A stretch of DNA of 64,000 nucleotides from Kryptolebias marmoratus (Eukaryota; Chordata; Actinopteri; Cyprinodontiformes; Rivulidae), in the NCBI RefSeq assembly GCF_001649575.2, contig NC_051433.1, positions 24,351,229-24,415,228 on the forward strand, given 5' to 3'. The notes beneath the pieces are model-generated. The model made no database searches and was not told where the DNA came from. It saw only the letters and a program-made list of their open reading frames with translations. This document shows, one piece after another, positions 23,801-35,520 of this stretch. The translations under genes and the position numbers were made by a program. Position 1 is the first letter of the stretch; each line of letters opens with the position of its first letter.

Positions 23801-25786
23801 GGTGTCAAAAGCCAAGGTGAAAAGATGGGTTTTAAGAAGTGAGTTACAAAACTGACAGGGATCAGGCCTGTCTAATGTCCAAAGGCAGGCCATTCCACAT
23901 TTTAGGAGCAGGAGCAGGAACAGCAAAAGCACAATCCCCTTGAAGCTTACGTTTAGTTTCTGGGACACTCAGGAGCAGCTGGTCTGCTGACCAGAGAGAA
24001 CAGAGGAGGTATATGGGGTGTAGCAGCTCAGTGAGGGATGACAGGGTAAGAGCATTTCAGGCTTTAATAACAAAATAATTTTTAAATGAATCCTAAAATG
24101 TACAGGCAGCCAGTGCAATGAGGCTAAAACAGAGGAAATGGGCTCACGTTTTTCTTTTTTTGAGCCAGTTAAAAGACATGCGGCAGCATTTTGGACCCTC
24201 TGGAGGTGAGAAACACAGGAAGCACTGAGCCATATATAAAGTATAGTACAGTAATCCACCTGAGTGCTGATGAAGGCGTGGATTACTGTCTCAAGGTGCT
24301 GTCTAGAAACAAGTGGCTTTACTTTAGCCGGCTGCCTTAACTGAAAAAAAGCTTGATTTAACCACTGCTCTGATTTGATTATCAAGCTTAAGATCAGCAT
24401 CCCCCAGATTTGTGATGGTTGGCTTGATATATTGAGCATCTAGAGCCACATGGGGGGGGGGGGCGACTTAATGGCTCTGACAAAAAAATATAGAAGGTTT
24501 AGAAACATCCAGGCCTTTAGGTTCTTGAGACATTTAAGCAATAGTTTTTAAGATTATGTGTGCTTTTTCTTTAGCAGGACATGAACCTGACAGTTGACTG
24601 CATAGCAATACAAAGAAATTCCAGACTTTCGAGAAATGGACCCAAACAGGAGCAAATAAAAACAGAAAAGGAGGGGCCCTAAAACTGACCCTTGTGGGAC
24701 CCCATATGGGAGAGGAGGGCACATGGTCACCAATACTGACATCCACTGTGGTCCACTCTGTTGAAAACAGCAGCCAAATCTAAAAGCACAACAATCACCA
24801 GAGTCAGCGGCTAAAAATATGTTGTTAAAAGCTTTTAAAAGTGCTAATTCTGTGCTGGTTAGGGATTTAAAACCAGACTGGAAAACCTCTAAAATATTTT
24901 GTTCTTTCAAGAAAGCCATTAACTGGTAGTTAACTATCTTCTCAATGATTTCAGACAGAAAAGGAAGTTTTGAGATAGACCTGTAATTTGTCTCGAGTTG
25001 CAGATGCCATAATAAAGCCACTGATGCTGATTAACTGATCACATGACATATGATTGTGCACAAACAGTGCTGATGTTGCCTTTAAAATATGTACTTTTAT
25101 GCAAATTTAAAATAGCAGTCTATCCATATTACTTCCACACTGTTGAGCAAAATGTGAACTAATTGAATTACAACTTAGCTAAGACTTACGCTATGGCAAA
25201 AATATTATTTTTCACACACCCAAATCAAATAATCACAACCTTACAGAGCACGAGAAGGACTGGAAATGATACTGGGAGCTGGACCAGAAACAAACCCCGT
25301 TGTACAATTGCAGAAATTGCTCCAACCTCCCACTGCTGCCAAAATAATCCTGAAGGATGTGTGTGTGTGAGAGAGAGACAAGTGTGTAAATTCTGCTGTT
25401 GAATCATTTCCCACTGTGAGAGCTTACAGCATATTTACCTCCCCCTCTTCATAACAATAGGCCAGGATTGACAGCTCCTTCAGTGCTTACCCCTAAATTC
25501 CCCCATCTGGGGAGGGAGGAGTGGGGAGACTCCCTCCACAGGACGCCCCAAAATAACCATCATCATGCTTAAAAGCTCCTAATTCAGTCAGACTGACACC
25601 CATGGTTCGATCGCTCCTCACTGCCTGAATTGTGACCGAGACAGACGCACCTCTGCTCAGCTGCTGCTGCTGCAGGAAAAAAACTACAGTTTCAGAGGGA
25701 ATCCTTGGCATGGAGGCCAAAAACAATGAGCTTGAGTGCTTCGAGGAGAGGCACAGTAATGAAGAGCGAATGAGCGATGGAGAGTG

Positions 25787-25845
<59 letters not shown>

Positions 25846-28800
25846 TGAAGGAAAGCCCTCATTAACACAGCTCTTTTATTTGAAGTATGTGCAGGACAAG
25901 CAATTATTTCCTGCCTGACTGAACGAATGCAGCAGCAGACAGCTGAGTGAAGAGGAGAGACGACAACACTATTCTCCACCCAAGGACGGCCTATCAAAAA
26001 ACTATTTAAAACGTTCTCTCATCTCATTCAGAGTTCATGAGACATCTCATTCAGAAATCGCAGCTACACAGCAAATCTCTGTCTCCCCCTCAGTCACTTG
26101 AAAAACACACACACACACCTGTCCAGAGGCATCTATCGTGTCCCTGCATTCAGTGATGGCCTGGCTGTGCTACGAGCTGGTTGGAGACAACATCGGAGCC
26201 TCGGCCTGGAGCACATGTCTCAGATCTGACGTGTGAGAATGCCGCGGGGCTCCAGTTTGATCACACCAGCTCCCTGCAACGCGCTGGCAACGATCTGACT
26301 GACGATCAACATGCATTCATCTGTGTCAACACTTGCTTTACGCCTCGGCCGATATGTAGAAACACACGACGCGGCCCCCCTCCCCCACAGACAGAATGGA
26401 GGACGATGGACCGGATCCCAGAGCAGCCTGTGCTGCTCGGATTTTATTTACTAGCTAGCCAGCTGGGGAGGCGGCGCGGCGGTGCAGTGGTTAGACCTGT
26501 CGCCTTACAGCGAGAAAGTCGCAAGTTCAAAACTCAACTGTGGCTAATAAACAAAATACATGTTCGCTCTGTTAATTAAAAACTAAATCTGACTCTCAGA
26601 GCACAGAAAGACACAAAACCAAAACTAACTCATCTGGGCCAAGATAATAACAGCTTCAGACATCCCTCTAATACTTTCTTTTTTTTTTTTTTTTATAAAT
26701 GCAAGAATTTCTAGCCACTTATTTATTTATAAGAAAGTTGAAAATTGACTAACTTAATTCCCCACTGTGAGGCTCGAGCTCTGTGCAGGTTGTGAGAGGT
26801 CACAGGAGCAGTACCGTCACCTGCAGCCATGCGTGGAGAAAAGTGTGCGAGTGCTGGGGAGGCTGACAGATGAGCGCTGCCTCGGGCAATAAGCTCTTTT
26901 CAATCATTCCCACTGCCCAGAGGCATTAAAAACTCCTCACTTCATCTGCCCCTTCCAGTCAGGATTTTGAAAGCTTAGTTTTACTGTCGCCGCTCACCTT
27001 CTGTGTTAAAAACAAAACAAGAAATGCCATTATTTTTAATGACAGTTAATAAATTTATAAACAGTCTTGTGCCAAATTCAGTCCACAATAGGAAAGTCCA
27101 CGCCTCCTGCAGAGGGCTGAACTTTCTGCAGCTGAACCCTAAATTTTACTTCAGCTTATTTCACCAAAAACTTAAACTAAACTTTAAATGATTTTTCCAT
27201 TTTCTATTTGCCACTGAATTTGTTTTAACCCACGCAGTACTATTATTTTTTTTAAGAGTTAAGATAAACACTAATGAAAAGAAACAAGGAGAAATTAAAG
27301 TATTTAGACACCGTATGTGGCTCAACGAACTGGACAGAGTGACTGTGCTCAAAAACATGGCAGCTTTTGTAGACTGACTTGAAGGCTACGCACCGCGCTG
27401 GCTGCCAGCCTCATATTTGTGCTTCTCCAGACGAAAGAAGGAGAGAACCGCCTGATCTTTGTGTTTCAGCGAGACAGACGTGAGGGAATTGAAAGACGTC
27501 TGCGAAGGGTGATTTGTGACAGAGGAAGTGTCTAAGTTTGTGTCGGCTTATGTGGCAAAGATACTCCATCCTCACGCAGACAAATCAGTCCATGAGCTGA
27601 CCTTTCAGGCTGAGAACTGCCTGGCATCGAGCAGACTGACAGGGAGCGACTGTGAAAGCATGAGGCACATATTGCTCACATTGCTCAGCATTACTCATTT
27701 ATTTCCTCTCCTCACGGTTCTTCTCCCTTTATTGTCTTCTTCCCTGCTCCCTTTTTCCTTTTTAGCCCTTTTCTAAGTTCTTTCTACCCATCACTTCCCA
27801 GTTTCCTGCTGCTTGCTCTTACTAAATACTCTGTTCAGGGGGCGCAGTTACATAATTCTTCACTGCTGTTCTCCCAGAATATTCTTGCCAGTTTGTTCAC
27901 TATAGTTGTTTTTGGAATTCATTCAACAAATAACCTGGCAGCACTGCTTAAGAAGCCGCCGCACCGGCACGGCAGGCTCTCTCGTCCAACACAAGAGGAG
28001 CGTCTGACAACAAACAAAAACAAAGCACAGGGAAACATGACACCAAACAGTAAAATGCTGAGGATCCAAGCGCGTCAAACCAATTTCCCTCATCTTGATT
28101 AGTAATGGGCTGGTACGGGATTCTGATGGTGTGATAACCTTGAGCAAAAATACGGCAGTGTCATAATGTCACAAAAACGTATCACATGATTTATTTGCTT
28201 TTATTTGAAAACAAAAATTTCACTACCATCTCTGATGCTGCCTAAACAACAACACATAATACTTATGAGTATTTTATAGGTATAGTTTTATAATAGTAGT
28301 AAATAAAATACTTATATTTATTTTAATTTTATTGCACAAATAAAAATAATGAGACTGACAGAACAAGTGAACATGTTGATGGTTACTTTGTTTCAATCAC
28401 TCAGCCATTTTCCTGAACTCAGGACAACTTTTAAACCAATTTGTATCAATTTTATTTAATATTTAAATTTAAGGTTAAATTTTTAATGAAATCAGAAGTA
28501 TTGAGGATCTTTTTAAAATTCAAATTTAATTTGCATAAAGTGACAGCTAAACCACCACCGGAGTCAGACTGTTTTTATTTCCATTTACGTTTGTTATAGT
28601 TTATCTGTAACAGTAAAGTAATTGTGCTTATTGTGCACAATATTACTTCTGCTCTGCTGTTCTGCCTTACGGAAAGTAAAGTTGAGAGTCAGACATGGGG
28701 ATGTTAGTTAATTAATCAGCTGCTTATTCGCCTCCAAAGCCAGACAAAAACATTCCACCTGCTAACACGCCAACTCCTGTAGCTTGTCACAAATGTTTAG

Positions 28801-30063
28801 TGGAAAACAGTGTTACCTTGAAAAAGAGATTTGTGTGTCGCTCCTCTGATAAACAAGCCATGACTGAATGTTATCTGCTGGACAGACAAAATGTACAACC
28901 AACCTTCAGTCATAAATGTTTTAGGGATATCGCCAATTGACCCCGCAACTGAATTAAGCTCAAAGCAACAGGTAGGAGAAGGGGAGTGCTGCCTGGTGCC
29001 CCATGTGACCAAAAGGGAGGGAATAACCTAAACAATAACTAAACTCTTTGTCTCTCTTATCTTTTAAACACTGTCAAACTGGTTATCGGCCCATGCCTAA
29101 TCCCGAGGAACGGTCTTGGATGGAATAAACATAAAAAAGAAGAATTGGCACACTAGATAAAATTCTCTTCATTTCGAATTCTGTCTCATGCGAAGCAAAC
29201 AACATGGAAACTGGAGTCGTTCTTTTCCCATGACTAGCTGGTGGTGCTGTTGAGGGAAAAATAGAAAAAAAAAGAGAAGCTGTCCAGTGCCTCACTCCCT
29301 GGGTGATAATGTGCTCCGCTCCGCTTTGGTCCCCGAGACTCTTGGTTGGATGAACGCTCCTTTCTCTCAGATTACCTCCATGCGCCCCTTCTTTAAAAAA
29401 AAATTAATAAAAATTTCCATTGTTTCTTTACTGGCTTGTTTCCATCCTTGTCCTTTGTTGCCCTCCTCTCCTTATAAACTGCTTCAACTCCATATTTAAA
29501 AACTTCCTTGCCTCTCACCCCCACCCCCACCTACTCCCCCTCCCCCCATTGTTCCTTTTCTGTATTTCCCAGAGACGCCGCTCTTCATCTCTGTCACACT
29601 CATTTGCTTTCCTCAATTTTTTTTTCTCCCACCCCCTTAATGGGAGGAGCCCTAATTCAACAGCTCTCTCAACATTTCCCTTGTTTTGTCAGATTGCCAA
29701 ATTGCCTATTGTATTTAATCACTCACACACTGCCAAATCCCATGAAGTAATTAAGAACTTTTAAAGCTGGCAATTAACACGTAAAGATTAGGGCTACCCG
29801 CTCGTGCTCGGGACTTTAGTGCAGATGCTGATAATGCTGGATAAGCAAAAGCAGTTTCCTCTGTGTGTGTGTGTGTGTGTTTGGGGGGGGGGCTTGCTGT
29901 CTGCGTGGGTGGTGGGCCATGGAGTGCGGATATAAATTGAGCGCCAGCATGTCCCTCTTATGTAATTCCATTATCCCAGACAATTTGCCTTAATGTGACA
30001 GTGGTAGAATCTACGGATTATAATGACTCTATTCCATCATTGTAAAAGACAGACAAGCAGACG

Positions 30064-30100
<37 letters not shown>

Positions 30101-33100
30101 CAGTCATTTTTCTATAACAGTGCTGCCTCAGTACAAACACAGACATATGTGTGTATGCTTTTTTTAACCCAAATATTCAACCATGACATAACTCATCCAG
30201 TCAGATTCTGTTCGTTATTACTTCACCTACTTTTAAAAGTGCGTTTAAAAGTTTCCTGTCTGGTGTGATCAGAAAGCTGCAGGCCAAAAGGCAACGCGCA
30301 TTTACATCGTGAAGGTTGTGGACAAATATGGCGAGAGACAACGGATGACCTACATATGAACACCACAGGGAACAGTACGACTTCAAATCAATGTAGACAG
30401 GCTACAGGTGACTTCTTTCTGGGCACGGCACAACCCCAACTATCAAAATGAGAATAGTAAAAGCTGGCTACCACAGATAAAATGAGAGAGTCACACAAAA
30501 GTATAAATCATAATCAAAACTCCTATTTAAAAAAAAAAATCACTAGGACCGCTTAATATTCTGCTGCCAGGTCAGATTACTTTAACAGGTTTGGCTTTAT
30601 CTTATGAGGCAATCTGGACTTTGTCACCATGTTTCAAGTGAACTTCATGTAGGCCACAGTTATGGCTTGACTGAGCTATTAAATTGGACTACACGCTTGT
30701 CCCAGTAAACAACCACGGCTCTGGTTGACCTATTATTTCACAGACCGAAACAGCTGAAAAACAAGGTAGCTGGTAGCAAATTGGTACCATGTCGTGCAGT
30801 GAACTGTACCGTTTTTTTTTACAGCTCTGGACATTTGGTGTGTGCTTTATACTTTATAGTTTGGATTTTGGCAAATTGTCATTGTCTTCTTCTTCTGCTG
30901 TGTTCTGATTTATGCTGCTGCTCCAGCCGAAGCGCGGGTCGAGAACCGCGGAGCAAGTTTGGGTCCAATAAACTAGATATAGAAAATTTATTTAAGTCCA
31001 AACCACAATATTTGGCTTTGAGGAATCTATTTGAATATTTTAATTTTTCTAACAAAATACATTTTTTCAGTTGTCATAAAAAGCCTTAACGAGATCTTAA
31101 GAAAAAAGTGATATGTATTCCTACAGATGTCTGAATTCACTGCTAAAAAGAACAGTACAACAGTGTGCGAATAAGTCTTTTTTTCCCTTCATTTTATATC
31201 AATTAATATAAAAATGTTTGTTAGACCTTGTCTAAGCTTGTAAAATAATTCCCTCCTATCATATAAAAACAGCTCAGGAGTCAATATTTTGATTATATCA
31301 CAGAATTTACCTACTTTTCAAGTCAGAGCGCTGCGTTTCTGTAATTTGGAAGAACTCGTTTAATCTATTTAAAAACAAAGCAAAAGCCTAGCCGAAGCGG
31401 GTAACAACGGAGCACCAGAGTGCATATGACAGCACGGCAGTCAGAGACTGAGGTACCTCCGGACTTCCTGTGATCCCTGCCATCAATCAACTTTAGAGTT
31501 CTCCTAATGGTTTCTCTCTGGCCCCGGGGGCTGCCAGAGGTGCATACCAAACAGTGTCACAAAGCAAACACACATACAACAACACACTGTCACATTCACA
31601 CAGCCATCGGGTATAGACGGCAGAAACATTTCAATGCGACAGCCCCCCCCCTTTCCATCCCCTCACAGAGGACACTAATGTGAGCCCTTCTCCAATTACT
31701 GAACCGAATGCACAGGCTGAACACTTGGGACTGCTCGGACTCGTAGATTAGCGGCGAGGTCAGGTGAAAAGAAAAAAGAAGCAGCCCAGCACGTTCTTGT
31801 TTTAAGAGTCAGAAAGGCAGGACGGCTAGACGGAGCCTGCTCGGGTATCATGTTTCACCGCTGAGCGGGACTGGGTCAACAGGTGCGTTGAGAGAGCGGG
31901 GCCTCTCTCTGCATGCTGATGCCGCAGCCGGAGTTCTGCTCTCGTTAACACACATTCTTGCCTTCATTAGCACAAATCAGAGCCGCATATTTGCCAGGTA
32001 TCTAGTTTACCCACTGCTGGCAGCAGGGGGGGAAGGTGTGAGTCCAGCCACAGAGTGCAAACCACTACAACAACCGTGAAACGTGCCAGTTTTGTCGTCC
32101 TTGCCGACATTTGTAAAAAACGGATGGTGTTTTAATGACTCTAAAGGGGGGAAAGATGGAAATACTGACCTGATATTCTGTTTGACTGATGGACAGACTG
32201 GCAGTCTCTGACTCAATCGGTAGCGAGCGAGCACTTCACTGTATTGGCTGTGAAAACTGCTACCTGTTGTAGCAGCAGGCTGGGCCAGGGTGCTGCTAGA
32301 ACTCCATCCGCACCTCGCTTTTTAAAAACCGCAATCAGCTACTTCTGACCAGGACGTAACAGAGCTTTATTTCAACCCCGGATATCTGGGGTTTTTTTTG
32401 GTGATTGTAGAAGAACTGCGTGAACATCTGCAGCAGCAGAGCACACAGAGCATGTTTCTTCATTTTGGCAAAAAATAAATAAAAATAAAAATCACCTATC
32501 AAATGAAAACGATCCTAAAATTTGATCCTACTGATCTGCGATTAGTAAACACTTGTGGCCTCGTGCATGAGCTGTCATTCGCTGCACAGCCCGAGATTAA
32601 AGGAACGAGGCAAACATACACACAAAGCCCCCCACCCCCCAAGTGTGAATCATTTAGCTAAGAGCATGTTGCTTAGCTGGAATACATCAAACGACAAGAA
32701 AAAGATGGCTAATTAGTCCTCATTAGAATAAGAGGCAGCTCCACAATGACACAACTGCATTAATCAAAGGTTAACAATTCAGATCAAACAGGAATTAGTC
32801 AAAGACACTCCAGCGATGTCATGTGCTCCCATATGCCGAAAGAGAGGCAACCAGGCTGTTTGTTGCCAGAGCGCAGGGACATGATTGCCATGACATGCTC
32901 GTTTCTGCTTCCTGCTTCTCTGCAGCGTGCTCCGTCAACGCTGTCAGCTGTGGTCTTGAGCGACACACTGCTGGGAAAAAGATCACAGGGGGAGGGGGGA
33001 GCCACACAAATAAGATTGATCTCAATCTTCTGGTTTCTCCGTAAAGCGGCGGCGTTAAGCTCCAGTACGCGGGTGGTTCGTTGAGCCACTTATTGTAAAA

Positions 33101-35315
33101 ACCACAGCTAAAAAAAGGCTAGAGTTCAAGGGACTTGTTGACAAAGCCACAAATGACTCATCTGTCTCCCTCCGTCTCATTGTGCAACAAATGATGTGAG
33201 CGAACCGTAGCACCGGCAGCTCGTCATCGACAAACATTCCTCAGAACAGAAGGAGGAGGCGTCACGGCGTACAAAACCGAAAGGGAATCCCGTCGCAACG
33301 TACGACGATTTCCCATAAGACAGAACAAGCGCAACATTTTCACTCTGAAGCAACCTGAGGGGGAATGCCTGGGGACACACAACGCTGTTCCCATCAGCGG
33401 CGTGCTCATTTGGAGAGAAATCTGAGCGCGGACAGCAGTGAAACTATCCCACAGCTCTGGGAATGAGTTGAGCTTTCAGCAAAACTAAAAAAAAAAAAGA
33501 CAGCAAACGTGCGAGAAGGCGTTCGACGATGCTGGCGTCACGACAGGTTGAGGATTTAAAGCTGCTTGTTATGATGTCACGATCCTGTCATCATAATGCA
33601 AGAAACAAAACCTGCACTCCTCCCCACACAGATGTGCCCTTCAATTAAAAAAGGTCTGTAAGCAAAACTTGTGACCAGATGCCAACTACCACGTGGGTTT
33701 GTTTACTCACGGGAACAGCTGGAAGCGACTGAAAACGAGTGGACAGCGGCGGCGTCCAGGGTTAGGGGTTTTAGTTGTCCTACTCGTTCTGTTTCCTAAT
33801 GCAGGTCAATCCCGTGACCCGAGCTTTCCTCGTGGGTTTTCGAAGGATTCAGCTTTTGCTTACGTTGAGTGCGTGCCTGGGTGACGTAACACCACATCAC
33901 TAATAAACTCTTAACTGCTGAACCATTTGATAGAGTTCAGGATATCCTTCGATTATATAGTTTGCAATTTGTACCTTTAATGTGAGGGTGGGGCAAAAAA
34001 ACAAACTTGTTAGCTGTGTCAAAAACACTAACCTGTTTACTAGTTCTCTTCATACAACCTAACCAAACCTGATTAGGTCTAATCATTCGGACTCCTTTAA
34101 ACCTCTGCAATACTAGAGGTAGGTGGCATGCCTTCCCTTTCACTCTGAAAGCTTCTCAATGATGCTGTTGATGCACTGAAGCCTTACAGCCATCATAAAG
34201 TATGGACTCCCCCACCCACCCATCCTTCTTCTTTGCCAAAAGAAGCAGACAGCCTACCTAGACGGGTGCAAAAATAAAAGAAGCAAACGATGTTGGTCGC
34301 TCTCGAAATGAGACACCACAGATAATCCACACGAGCGGCCGCGGAGATTTGCAAGATTCGCAATCAACAAGTCCTCATCCGCTCACAGACAGAAAAACAA
34401 AACAGGCTGTTGATCAAAGTTGTCGTCAATCCCGTGAACGCAACCCTGCAGAAGGCAGGAGGAAAGACGAGACGAAGAGGCAGAGAAGGAGAGAGGAGAG
34501 AGGGAGAGAGAGGAGCGCTACGTTACCTTGTGGATGTGCCCTTCCTCACATCGCAGATGCTGCATTTGAAAGCCTCGGCGGTGTTCCTGAAGGTGCAGAC
34601 GCTACAGTCCCAGTAGCCGTCGTCAGCGCTCTGTTTGGCTTGTCTTTTTGGCCTTAGGAAAATTAGACAAAATGACAAGTTTGTTGTTTTGTTTTTGTTT
34701 TTTTGAGAGGAAAAAATGCCACCGACACGTTTCGTTAATTAACAACACGAGAGACGGCGGCAAAACGTCGCCCCGTCGCCTAACACGCGAGCTCCTGAAT
34801 CCCGCACAAAGCACGGCGGGGTTGTCATTAACGTTTGCGGGTTCGAACCCCGGCGAGAACAGCTCCTCCTCGGTCGGTGGAAAAGCGGGCGACTGTCCAC
34901 ACCGTCCGACTGTATCGCCAGCTAGGCTAGCAGCAGGCAGGGAAGCGCTGCTAAAAAAAAAAAATTGGTACAGAAGCTCAGTAGGTCGGCTGACGAAACC
35001 AATATCAAACAAAGCCCAGTTCGACATTGACCCACCAGAAGGTCTCGTCGAAACGGAGGAGCGTTAGAGGGAATGCCAGGCGTATCCTCGGAAACATTTC
35101 TCTTTGTCTGTTGAAGTGACTGGGTTTGTAGGGAGCGAGAAGCCGCCATAGTGACTGCACTATTCTAGCTAGCTGTGGCATACCAACTGAAAAAGGGAGA
35201 AACGATCCCTGCGTGAGAGAAACGCATCCAAATCTCGATGCCGTACCGTAACGAACCGAGCCCTGGTCGACGGCGGACGGTCGCCTTACCTGGTAGGGCT
35301 CTTTTTGTCGCCCAT
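17570..35315 (-). CDS. rybp: RING1 and YY1 binding protein (RYBP), five coding exons
   Basis: Join of complement(35290-35315, 34527-34652, 18319-18624, 18131-18229, 17570-17819), 268 residues. RYBP is a nuclear subunit of variant Polycomb repressive complex 1, where it stimulates RING1A/B-dependent H2A ubiquitination and reads H2AK119ub. Residues 22-42 form an NZF/RanBP2 zinc finger (W23, C25, C28, T29-F30, C39, C42). [14 protein letters not shown] follows at 55-68. A highly charged stretch covers about 75-138. Residues 187-222 match the RING1-binding and YY1-linked segment ([17 protein letters not shown]). The C-terminus is Ser-rich and ends DESF. IN after [12 protein letters not shown] and the DESF end distinguish RYBP from its paralogue YAF2. 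All introns are GT-AG and phase 2, each splitting an Arg codon. The charged middle is longer than I recall for mammalian RYBP (228 residues). Whether this is the fish a or b copy cannot be told from the window. Confidence 0.96.
18131..18229 (-). CDS. rybp: rybp coding exon 4
   Basis: 99 bp between acceptor CTCCCAG/A and donor AG/GTGTGT. Encodes [20 protein letters not shown] then [12 protein letters not shown], matching the KPKSD...SEANSIQSANATTKT region of mammalian RYBP. Intron 3 is only 89 bp (18230-18318) and intron 4 is 311 bp (17820-18130). Confidence 0.93.
18319..18624 (-). CDS. rybp: rybp coding exon 3, charged linker
   Basis: 306 bp between acceptor CCGCAG/G and donor AG/GTTGGG. Encodes 101 residues plus two split Arg codons. 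It starts [18 protein letters not shown] and continues with [18 protein letters not shown], then repeated [10 protein letters not shown] and EKDK motifs, ending [14 protein letters not shown]. The repeated acidic-basic motifs suggest slippage-driven expansion. The start and end of the exon align with mammalian RYBP; the middle does not. Confidence 0.94.
21762..22492 (+). mobile_element. Tigger/pogo-type element, internally deleted
   Basis: The left end reads TACCATATTTTCCGG then CTATAAGGCGCACC. The right end, reverse-complemented, reads TACC...GCACCATAAGGCGCACCGG. These are the imperfect terminal inverted repeats of a vertebrate Tigger-like family, with a TA at each end. Only 731 bp remain, holding the C-terminal end of a transposase. 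It lies in rybp intron 2. Confidence 0.75.
22030..22330 (+). pseudogene. Tigger/pogo transposase C-terminal remnant
   Basis: Starting near 22036 the plus strand reads [20 protein letters not shown]. After a frame change it continues [30 protein letters not shown] and [13 protein letters not shown]. This matches the end of the DDE domain and acidic tail of Tigger/jerky-type transposases. The first two-thirds of the protein is missing, so it is not functional. Confidence 0.7.
22887..23547. mobile_element. possible non-autonomous DNA transposon
   Basis: The ends are related as inverted repeats: CATCATACTCCATAAGTCAC near 22890 and, read inward from about 23547, CATCCTCCATGAGAAGTCAC. Both are followed by a CATG-GGTTGCG-like motif. 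The interior contains a minus-strand ORF starting [20 protein letters not shown], whose composition resembles an N-terminal transposase piece. I cannot name the family; PIF/Harbinger is a guess. Confidence 0.3.
23620..25022 (-). mobile_element. L2-type LINE, reverse strand, decayed
   Basis: Read on the minus strand from 25022: RT motifs [19 protein letters not shown] and [17 protein letters not shown], then [13 protein letters not shown]. The catalytic YADD box is replaced by CYAVNCQ, so the polymerase is dead. Further on come [33 protein letters not shown] and, near 23,900, [18 protein letters not shown] 3' UTR with a TTATAATAAAGCTGATA-type end finishes near 23620. The copy spans RT to tail with several frameshifts. 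It lies in rybp intron 2 in the same orientation as the gene. Confidence 0.85.
25789..25844. repeat. (AT)n then (AG)n microsatellite
   Basis: Twenty-two AT units (25789-25832) are followed by about six AG units. The AT tract creates long open reading frames with repeated Tyr-Ile on both strands, which should be ignored. Confidence 0.95.
26467..26546 (+). mobile_element. tRNA-derived SINE head fragment
   Basis: The motif GGTGCAGTGGTTA at 26481-26493 matches a polymerase III A box, and GCAAGTTCAAAACTC at 26521-26535 is a degraded B box. The sequence resembles the beginning of a very common fish SINE-like family (GGCGGCACGGTGG... start). Only the first 80 bp are present. The related body fragments are at 42907-43341 and 55262-55445. 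Confidence 0.6.
28100..29099. mobile_element. possible hAT-like non-autonomous element
   Basis: The left end TAGTAATGGGCTGGTA and the right end, reverse-complemented, TAGGCATGGGCCGATA match at 12 of 16 positions and resemble the TAGGGATGGGC termini of some vertebrate hAT elements. The flanks do not form a convincing 8-bp duplication (5 of 8), so the exact ends or the class may be wrong. No transposase ORF is visible. Confidence 0.4.
30069..30096. repeat. (CA)n microsatellite
   Basis: Fourteen CA units in rybp intron 2. A (TG)n tract at about 29859-29881 lies nearby. Confidence 0.95.
34527..34652 (-). CDS. rybp: rybp coding exon 2, NZF zinc finger
   Basis: 126 bp between acceptor CCTAAG/G and donor AG/GTAACG. 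Encodes residues 9-51, including [20 protein letters not shown] and [10 protein letters not shown]. The CxxC...CxxC pattern and the T-F pair are the zinc ligands and ubiquitin-contact residues of NZF domains. The exon carries the entire finger. Confidence 0.96.
34653..35289 (-). other. rybp: rybp intron 1, CpG-rich
   Basis: A 637-bp intron with GTAAGG donor and TTCCTAAG acceptor. It is CpG-dense and continues the CpG island of the promoter. A GGTTCGAACCC motif near 34839 resembles an RNA polymerase III B box but has no matching A box. Confidence 0.85.
35290..35315 (-). CDS. rybp: rybp coding exon 1
   Basis: Encodes MGDKKSPT plus two bases of Arg9. The ATG at 35315 has an excellent Kozak context (ACCATGG). 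The donor AG/GTAAGG is strong. Mammalian RYBP is annotated with MTM before GDKK, but here the preceding codons read GTC ACC, so the start is at the second Met. Intron 1 is 637 bp. Confidence 0.93.
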
Positions 35316-35520
35316 GGTGACGAATAATCCGCGAAAATGAGAAGAAAAGGGGGGCCTCCTTTAATTGTCAGTGAGTGAAGTAGGATCCAGATAGAGCCGC
35401 TGCTGAAGCTGTTGGCAGACAGGCTCCACTCAGCGCTGGCTCGAGGCACGGCACAGCGACTGACTGCACTTTGTCATGTGACCGCTGACTGACCAATCAG
35501 CGGGCGGAGAGGTTTAAAAG
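35316..35520 (-). promoter_or_regulatory. rybp: rybp promoter and 5' UTR region
   Basis: Directly upstream of the ATG, in a CpG-rich interval. A CCAAT box (35493-35497, plus-strand reading) lies next to a GC box GGGCGG (35502-35507), and an E-box CATGTG is at 35475-35480. TTTAAA at about 35513-35518 could act as a weak TATA. Transcription probably starts between about 35390 and 35460. The spacing is typical of a CpG-island promoter, but the exact start cannot be read from sequence. Confidence 0.6.

Larger units (their letters stand above)
18625..34526 (-). other. rybp: rybp intron 2 (15.9 kb)
   Basis: Large intron with donor GTAACG at 34526 and acceptor CGCAG ending at 18625. It contains a Tigger remnant (21762-22492), a possible MITE (22887-23547), an L2 copy (23620-25022), a SINE head (26467-26546), a hAT-like element (28100-29099) and microsatellites, all listed separately. 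The remaining stretches (18.6-21.7, 26.6-28.1 and 29.1-34.5 kb) show no exon I can support. Two parts (about 29700-30020 and 32660-32800) look like conserved non-coding sequence by composition only. Confidence 0.85.

Noticed and set aside
25692..25997. 101-codon minus-strand ORF with repeated Tyr-Ile
   Set aside because: Translation of the (AT)n microsatellite.
34835..34860. GGTTCGAACCC, a perfect polymerase III B box in rybp intron 1
   Set aside because: There is no A box at the proper distance upstream, the T-stem is incomplete and no cloverleaf can be drawn; it is probably a chance GC-rich palindrome.
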